Origin: Egicoccus halophilus
GTDB lineage: Bacteria > Actinomycetota > Nitriliruptoria > Nitriliruptorales > Nitriliruptoraceae
DNA: 64,000 nucleotides
Direction of reading: 5' to 3'
Assembly: GCF_004300825.1 (NCBI RefSeq)
Contig: NZ_CP036250.1
Location: 1,488,001 to 1,552,000 of the forward strand
Below the pieces are notes generated by a model. That model was not told the DNA's origin. It ran no database searches and saw nothing but the letters and a program-made list of their open reading frames with translations. The translations under genes were made by a program, and so were the position numbers. Below, piece by piece: positions 60,402 to 64,000 of the stretch (positions are counted from its first letter, which is position 1; each line of letters opens with the position of its first letter).

Positions 60402-60992
60402 GTGCAGCCCATGCAAGCCCAGGCCCCCAAGGCCCAGAAGATCGTCCCGGTTCCCACACTGCGGTTCGACGACCCCATCCTGGCCGGACTCCGGCTGCGG
60501 GTGGACAAGGACGTCGCCACGCTCGGGCGCCGCGAGGACAACGGCTACGTGCTGCCCGACCCACGCGTCTCGCGCGTCCACGCGGAGATCCGCAAGGACG
60601 GCAACGTGCTCATCGTCACCGACCTCGGTTCGAGCTCGGGCACGAAGGTCAACAACGAGGCCATCGCCGGGCCGACCGTCGTCCGTCACGGCGACCGGAT
60701 CAGCTTCGGCCCGCTGACCGCCACCCTCGAGGACCCCGCCGCTGCCATGCAGCGCGAGGACGCCACGATGGTGTTCGAGATGCCGAAGGTCGAGACCGGG
60801 CCGCACCTCTCGCCGCGCCAGCAGCAGGTGCTGGAGGGCATGGCCGAGGGGATGACCAATTCTGAGATCGGTGAACAGCTCGGCGTGACCGAGCGCACCG
60901 TCAAGGCCTACGCGCAGGAGCTCTACGACAAGCTCGGCGTGCGCAACCGCGCCGGTGCCGTGTCGCAGGGCGTCAAGCTCGGGCTGCTCTGA
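60402..60992 (+). CDS. FHA-domain LuxR-type transcriptional regulator
   Basis: 196 residues. GTG 60402 is five bases after GAGGAG, better than ATG 60411. An FHA domain at about 22-105 ('DVATLGRREDNGYVLPDPRV', 'SRVHAEIRKDGNVLIVTDLG', 'SSSGTKVNNEAIAGPTVVRH') shows the Gly-Arg, Ser-Arg-x-His and Asn residues that bind phosphothreonine. The C-terminal ~60 residues are a LuxR/GerE helix-turn-helix ('LSPRQQQVLEGMAEGMTNSE', 'VTERTVKAYAQELYDKLGV'). It probably links a Ser/Thr protein kinase to gene expression without a receiver domain. Its targets are unknown. Followed by a strong terminator, so monocistronic. Confidence 0.88.
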   Translation: MQPMQAQAPKAQKIVPVPTLRFDDPILAGLRLRVDKDVATLGRREDNGYVLPDPRVSRVHAEIRKDGNVLIVTDLGSSSGTKVNNEAIAGPTVVRHGDRISFGPLTATLEDPAAAMQREDATMVFEMPKVETGPHLSPRQQQVLEGMAEGMTNSEIGEQLGVTERTVKAYAQELYDKLGVRNRAGAVSQGVKLGLL

Positions 60993-61031
60993 CCGCTGGC
61001 GCCCGACGGGCGCCGTGCGGCGGGAAGTCTC

Positions 61032-61065
61032 CGACGGGCCGGGCAGGCGACTGCCCGGCCCGTCG
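61032..61065 (+). terminator. Strong terminator of the FHA-LuxR gene
   Basis: Arms cgacgggccgggcag and ctgcccggcccgtcg form a perfect 15-bp stem on a four-base gcga loop, 40 bp after the stop codon. Confidence 0.8.
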
Positions 61066-61339
61066 CCTGCGTGCCCGGGCTCGCCCCGGACGCCGGTGCC
61101 GAGGTCGGGGGGAAGGGTGGCTCCACCCACGCGTGGTCGTCCGCCAGGGGACCGAACGGCCGGCGCCCCCGTCGGTTCGACCGGTGGGCAGGCGCCTCGC
61201 GTGCGCGCACACTCGTCGTGCGTCCCGAGCGGCCCCCCGAGCAGCCCCAGCGAGACTGGTGGCCGGTTCGGGACCGGCGGATCCCCACGATCTCCCTCCG
61301 TCAGCAGCACCCGCTCCATCTGCACCACCTCTCCCACGA

Positions 61340-61370
61340 GAACGAGCCGGGCCCCGTGCCCGGCTCGTTC
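61340..61370 (-). terminator. Hairpin downstream of the AzlCD operon
   Basis: Arms gaacgagccgggc and gcccggctcgttc form a perfect 13-bp stem with a five-base loop, 48 bp past the AzlD stop on the minus strand; probably its terminator. Confidence 0.7.
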
Positions 61371-61417
61371 GCGTCGTGCCACGGTTCCGGCCTGCTGCCG
61401 GCGGCCGCGCACAGCGG

Positions 61418-61726
61418 TCACAGGCGCAGCAGCGCCGTGCTGAGCATGGCTGCGAGCACGACGACGAGGAACGGGGCGCGCAGGGCGACGGCGAGCACGG
61501 CGACGCCCACCCCGGCGAGACGGGCGTCGAGCACCAGACGGGTGCCGTCGGCGACGGTCTGCACGGCCACCAGGGCGGCCAGCAGGGCGACGGGCAGCAT
61601 GGCGGCGACGCGGCGCACCCGTGGATCCTCGAGCACACGATCGGGCACGGACAGACCAGCCAGCTTGACGAGGTAGCAGCCGAGCGAGCCGGCGACGACC
61701 GCCGTCCACAGGGCGGCCGCGCTCAC
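61418..61726 (-). CDS. azlD: AzlD-type branched-chain amino acid exporter subunit
   Basis: 102 residues from GTG 61726, overlapping the AzlC stop by GTGA. Four hydrophobic segments ('WTAVVAGSLGCYLVKLAG', 'VAAMLPVALLAALVAVQTV', 'AGVGVAVLAVALRAPFLVVV', 'LAAMLSTALLRL') and the length of about 100 match AzlD. Together with AzlC it forms an exporter of branched-chain amino acids (as BrnFE/AzlCD). The pair is a two-gene operon ending at the hairpin at 61340. Confidence 0.85.
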   Translation of the reverse strand: MSAAALWTAVVAGSLGCYLVKLAGLSVPDRVLEDPRVRRVAAMLPVALLAALVAVQTVADGTRLVLDARLAGVGVAVLAVALRAPFLVVVLAAMLSTALLRL

Positions 61727-62460
61727 GACTCGCCCTCGTCGGGGGGCTCGGCAGCGGTTCCGACCACCGGGCGCTCGCGGCCGAACAGCGCGATGACCGC
61801 CGCCACGGCGGCCGCCACCAGGACCGGCATGCCGGCCGGCACGAACGGCACCACGGCGATGGCCGTGAGCGCGGCCACCACCGCCACCACCCATGCCGGC
61901 ACGTCGCGCAGGCGAGGGGCGAGCAGGGCGACGAACGCGGCCGGCCCGGCGACGTCCAGACCGAACGCGGCCGGGTCCTCGAGCAGGTCGGCGCCGACCG
62001 CACCGATCACGGTGCCGAGGTTCCACAGCACGAAGACGGCCACGCCCGTGGCCCAGAAGCCGACGCGCGAGCGTGCCGCGTCCGGCTGCGCCACGGCCAT
62101 CGCGGCGCTCTCGTCGATGACCAGCTGCGAGGCGAGCAGCCGTCGCGGACCACGGGTGTGCAACAGCGAGCTCAACCGCAGGCCGTACAGCGCGTTGCGG
62201 GTGCCCAACAGCACGGCGGTCGCCGCGGACGCCAGCGGACCACCACCCGCGCCCACGACCCCGACCAGGGCGAACTGCGAGGCACCGGTGAACATCAGCA
62301 GCGACAGTGCCACGGTCTGCGGCAGGCTCAGCCCGGCGGCGACCGCGATGGCACCGTAGGACAGCCCGAAGGTCCCGGTCGCCACGCCGATGCCGACCGC
62401 GTCGCGCACGATCGCGCGGCGGTCGGCGGCAGGGACGGTGGACGTGGACAAGGGCACCAC
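61723..62460 (-). CDS. azlC: AzlC-type branched-chain amino acid exporter subunit
   Basis: 245 residues from GTG 62460 (GTG 62457 also possible). A multi-spanning membrane protein of the LIV-E family: 'VGIGVATGTFGLSYGAIAV', 'LLMFTGASQFALVGVVGAG', 'LLGTRNALYGLRLSSLLH' and 'LVIDESAAMAVAQ' are typical blocks. It should be the large subunit that exports leucine, isoleucine or valine, preventing their accumulation during peptide use, for which the window also encodes a secreted protease. It is coupled to AzlD and divergent from the proteasome-like gene at 62577. Confidence 0.88.
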   Translation of the reverse strand: MVPLSTSTVPAADRRAIVRDAVGIGVATGTFGLSYGAIAVAAGLSLPQTVALSLLMFTGASQFALVGVVGAGGGPLASAATAVLLGTRNALYGLRLSSLLHTRGPRRLLASQLVIDESAAMAVAQPDAARSRVGFWATGVAVFVLWNLGTVIGAVGADLLEDPAAFGLDVAGPAAFVALLAPRLRDVPAWVVAVVAALTAIAVVPFVPAGMPVLVAAAVAAVIALFGRERPVVGTAAEPPDEGES

Positions 62461-62576
62461 CAGCGTTGGTCGGACGGCGGCGCACGGTATCGGTCACGGT
62501 CCGACGGCCGCGCCCGTCGGGCGGCAGCGAGCCGACCGGCGGCTTGGCTGAGGACCCCGAGCGGAGGAGAGGCCAC

Positions 62577-63272
62577 GTGACCGTCGTACTCGCGCTGCGT
62601 TGCACGGACGGGCTCGTCATCGGAGCCGACACCCAGATCACCGAGAACGACCGCGGCATGAGCTATCCGGCGCAGAAGCTGCACGCGCTGGGCTCGCACG
62701 CCGCCTGGGGTGGCAGTGGCGCCCGCGGCGTGCTCAACGACCTCGCCGCCGACCTGCACGAGTCCTCGGGAACGGTGCTCGAGGCCACGGACGTCGGCCG
62801 GGCACTGCAGGCACGGACCCTGCCGATCCTGCGCCACCACTACGACAACTTCATCGAGGACGTCCCGGGCGAATCGCTCGGCGCCACGCCGTCGGCCTAC
62901 GTCCTGGCCGCCGGCTACACCCGCGACGAGCCCTGGATGGTGGAGATCAACCCGACCGGCCTGGTGAGCCGGTACGAGGACATCGGCTTCCACGCCATCG
63001 GCAGTGGGGCGCCCATGGCGCAGCAGGCGGGTGCCCTGCTGGCGCACTTCCGCATGGTCAAGCGTCCGGTCCGCTACGGCCTGATGGGGATCGTGCGGGT
63101 GATCGACGCCCTGACCGTCACCTCGCCGAGTGTCGGCGGCCCGATCGACGTGTGTCGCGTGACGCCTGACGGTGCGCACCACCTCGATGACGACGAGATC
63201 GCCGAGGCCCACGACGACGTCGCGCACTGGCAGCAACGCGAACAGGAGACCCTCGACGGTCTGTTCGACTGA
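62577..63272 (+). CDS. Proteasome beta-subunit-like Ntn hydrolase
   Basis: 231 residues from GTG 62577, behind GGAGGAGAGG. After removal of the initiator Met the N-terminus would be Thr1, and the spacing is exactly that of active proteasome beta subunits: Thr1 ('TVVLALRCTDGLVIGADTQ'), Asp17, Lys33 ('YPAQKLHAL') and Gly47 ('AAWGGSGARG'). There is no propeptide, as in HslV. No PrcA, Pup or AAA ATPase gene is adjacent. It is thus probably a self-compartmentalising protease or amidase of the Anbu/HslV-like branch. Activity is inferred from residue spacing only. Confidence 0.8.
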   Translation: MTVVLALRCTDGLVIGADTQITENDRGMSYPAQKLHALGSHAAWGGSGARGVLNDLAADLHESSGTVLEATDVGRALQARTLPILRHHYDNFIEDVPGESLGATPSAYVLAAGYTRDEPWMVEINPTGLVSRYEDIGFHAIGSGAPMAQQAGALLAHFRMVKRPVRYGLMGIVRVIDALTVTSPSVGGPIDVCRVTPDGAHHLDDDEIAEAHDDVAHWQQREQETLDGLFD

Positions 63273-63338
63273 GGCGTCGGAGGTCCGCCTCGACGGCCCG
63301 CTACGGTCGGCGCCCGGCGAGCGGCGAGGAGCACCGCC

Positions 63339-64000
63339 CTGGACACGCTGGAGTTGTTGGACGCGCTGGTCGGAATGGACACGACCGCCCGGCACCCGAA
63401 CCTGCACCTGCTCGGGTTCATCGAGGCGCTGCTCGACGACCACGGTGTTCCGCACGAGCGCGTGTGGAGCCCCGACGGCACCTGCGCCAACCTGATCGCC
63501 CGCATCGGCCCGGCGGTCGAGGGCGGGGTCGTGCTGTCGGGCCACACCGACTGCGTCCCGGTCGCCGGCCAGCCCTGGAGCCGGGACCCGTTCGCGATGC
63601 ATGCCGCCGACGACGGCCGTCTGTACGGCCGTGGCGTCGCGGACATGAAGGGCTTCCTCGCCGTGGTGCTGGCGGCGCTGCCGAGCATGCTGGCGGCCGA
63701 TCTGCGGCGACCGGTGATCCTCGCGTTCTCGTACGACGAGGAGGTCGGCACGGTGGGGGCGCCGAGCCTCGTCGAACGGCTCGTGGCCACTCAGCCGCGC
63801 CCCGAGTCGGTCGTCATCGGTGAGCCGACCTCGATGGAGGTGGTCACCGCCCACAAGGGCGTGCGGGCCTTCACCACGGTCGTCGACGGCCGCGACGCCC
63901 ATTCGAGCCAACCCCAGCGGGCCGCGAACGCGGTCGCGGCCGCGGCGCGCATCGCGACGTTCCTCGACGACCTCGCGATCCGGCTCGAGACGGCTGCCGC
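63339..64000 (+). CDS. argE: ArgE-type acetylornithine deacetylase (M20), 3' end outside window
   Basis: The frame is open from CTG 63339, eight bases after GAGGAG, to the end of the window (220 codons). An in-frame TTG at 63354 or ATG at 63375 could also start it, but both have poorer signals. M20 metal ligands are present: His69 in 'SGHTDCVPVAGQPWSRDPF', Asp102 in 'RGVADMKGF', and catalytic Glu134/metal Glu135 in 'AFSYDEEVGTVGAPSL'; 'VIGEPTSMEVVTAHKG' is ArgE-like. It would cleave N-acetylornithine to ornithine and acetate, though related deacylases cannot be excluded while the C-terminus is missing. Confidence 0.82.
   Translation, partial: MDTLELLDALVGMDTTARHPNLHLLGFIEALLDDHGVPHERVWSPDGTCANLIARIGPAVEGGVVLSGHTDCVPVAGQPWSRDPFAMHAADDGRLYGRGVADMKGFLAVVLAALPSMLAADLRRPVILAFSYDEEVGTVGAPSLVERLVATQPRPESVVIGEPTSMEVVTAHKGVRAFTTVVDGRDAHSSQPQRAANAVAAAARIATFLDDLAIRLETAA

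Larger units (their letters stand above)
60993..61417. other. Convergent spacer between FHA-LuxR and AzlCD genes
   Basis: 425 bp without a convincing gene. It holds two perfect hairpins (61032 and 61340), listed separately. The stretch between them, 61070-61335, has only Arg/Pro/Gly-rich frames without start signals. A GTTCGGGACC element at 61267 looks like a T-arm but no tRNA can be folded around it. Confidence 0.5.

Noticed and set aside
61230-61290. T-arm-like element (GTTCGGGACC) suggesting a tRNA gene
   Set aside because: No matching acceptor stem, anticodon arm or D-arm can be folded; position 58 is not A.

Overview
The window is 64 kb of very GC-rich chromosomal DNA (about 70% or more by eye), with GTG starts almost as common as ATG, many GTGA/ATGA stop-start overlaps, and third positions almost always G or C. 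Gene content points to an actinobacterium: LLM-class oxidoreductase, LctP lactate permease, FHA-LuxR regulator, bacterial SNF2 helicase, a subtilase with S-layer-homology (SLH) domains, and many small lipoproteins. SLH domains and a eukaryote-like tandem phosphofructokinase fit a deep-branching class such as Nitriliruptoria better than Streptomyces or Mycobacterium; that placement is inference. I see no rRNA, tRNA, insertion sequence, prophage or CRISPR array.

Layout. 1-4.4 kb: end of a TetR regulator, glutamate dehydrogenase (minus), a run of frameshifted hypothetical ORFs, a short FAD protein and two small proteins. 4.8-9.9 kb: an SDR, a flavin monooxygenase with a 9-bp tandem repeat in its coding sequence, a NERD protein, a small membrane protein and a small lipoprotein transcribed away from a phased palindrome array, and a YgiN-like monooxygenase. 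10-16.7 kb: HNH endonuclease, secreted DUF6351 protein, aldo/keto reductase, repeat-rich spacer, lactate permease. 16.9-18.6 kb: two secreted proteins with markedly lower GC. 18.9-23.8 kb: a three-gene sugar-acid operon (6-phosphogluconate dehydrogenase, small kinase, SMP-30 lactonase), an amidase and a quinone-reductase-like enzyme. 24.5-30.1 kb: a coupled operon of heptad-repeat surface protein, TetR and MMPL/RND transporter. 30.3-36.9 kb: DUF3293, a broken DUF429 gene, aldo/keto reductase, a CorA remnant, phosphoribosyltransferase, SRPBCC protein, polynucleotide kinase-phosphatase, repetitive lipoprotein, N-formylglutamate amidohydrolase. 36.9-45 kb: beta-propeller protein, SLH subtilase, SNF2 helicase with a coupled basic partner. 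45.4-50 kb: membrane protein, diguanylate cyclase, aldo/keto reductase, F420-type oxidoreductase. 50.2-58.7 kb: a giant secreted amylopullulanase behind a MalR-like operator, then a double-domain phosphofructokinase. 58.7-64 kb: Usp-like protein, Cu/Zn superoxide dismutase, FHA-LuxR regulator, AzlCD exporter, a proteasome-like Ntn hydrolase and the start of an ArgE-type deacetylase.

Functionally the window reads as a heterotroph's carbon-handling and envelope region: extracellular starch breakdown next to glycolytic phosphofructokinase, lactate uptake, gluconate/pentose-phosphate reactions and amino-acid nitrogen metabolism, with envelope proteins (SLH protease, MMPL export, lipoproteins) between them. 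The best candidates for new biology are the MMPL/heptad operon, the palindrome array at 9.27 kb, the proteasome-like Ntn hydrolase, the tandem phosphofructokinase and the SNF2/partner pair. Several genes (1.9-3.2 kb, 30.9-31.5 kb, 32.7 kb) look broken; sequencing error cannot be separated from decay without reads.
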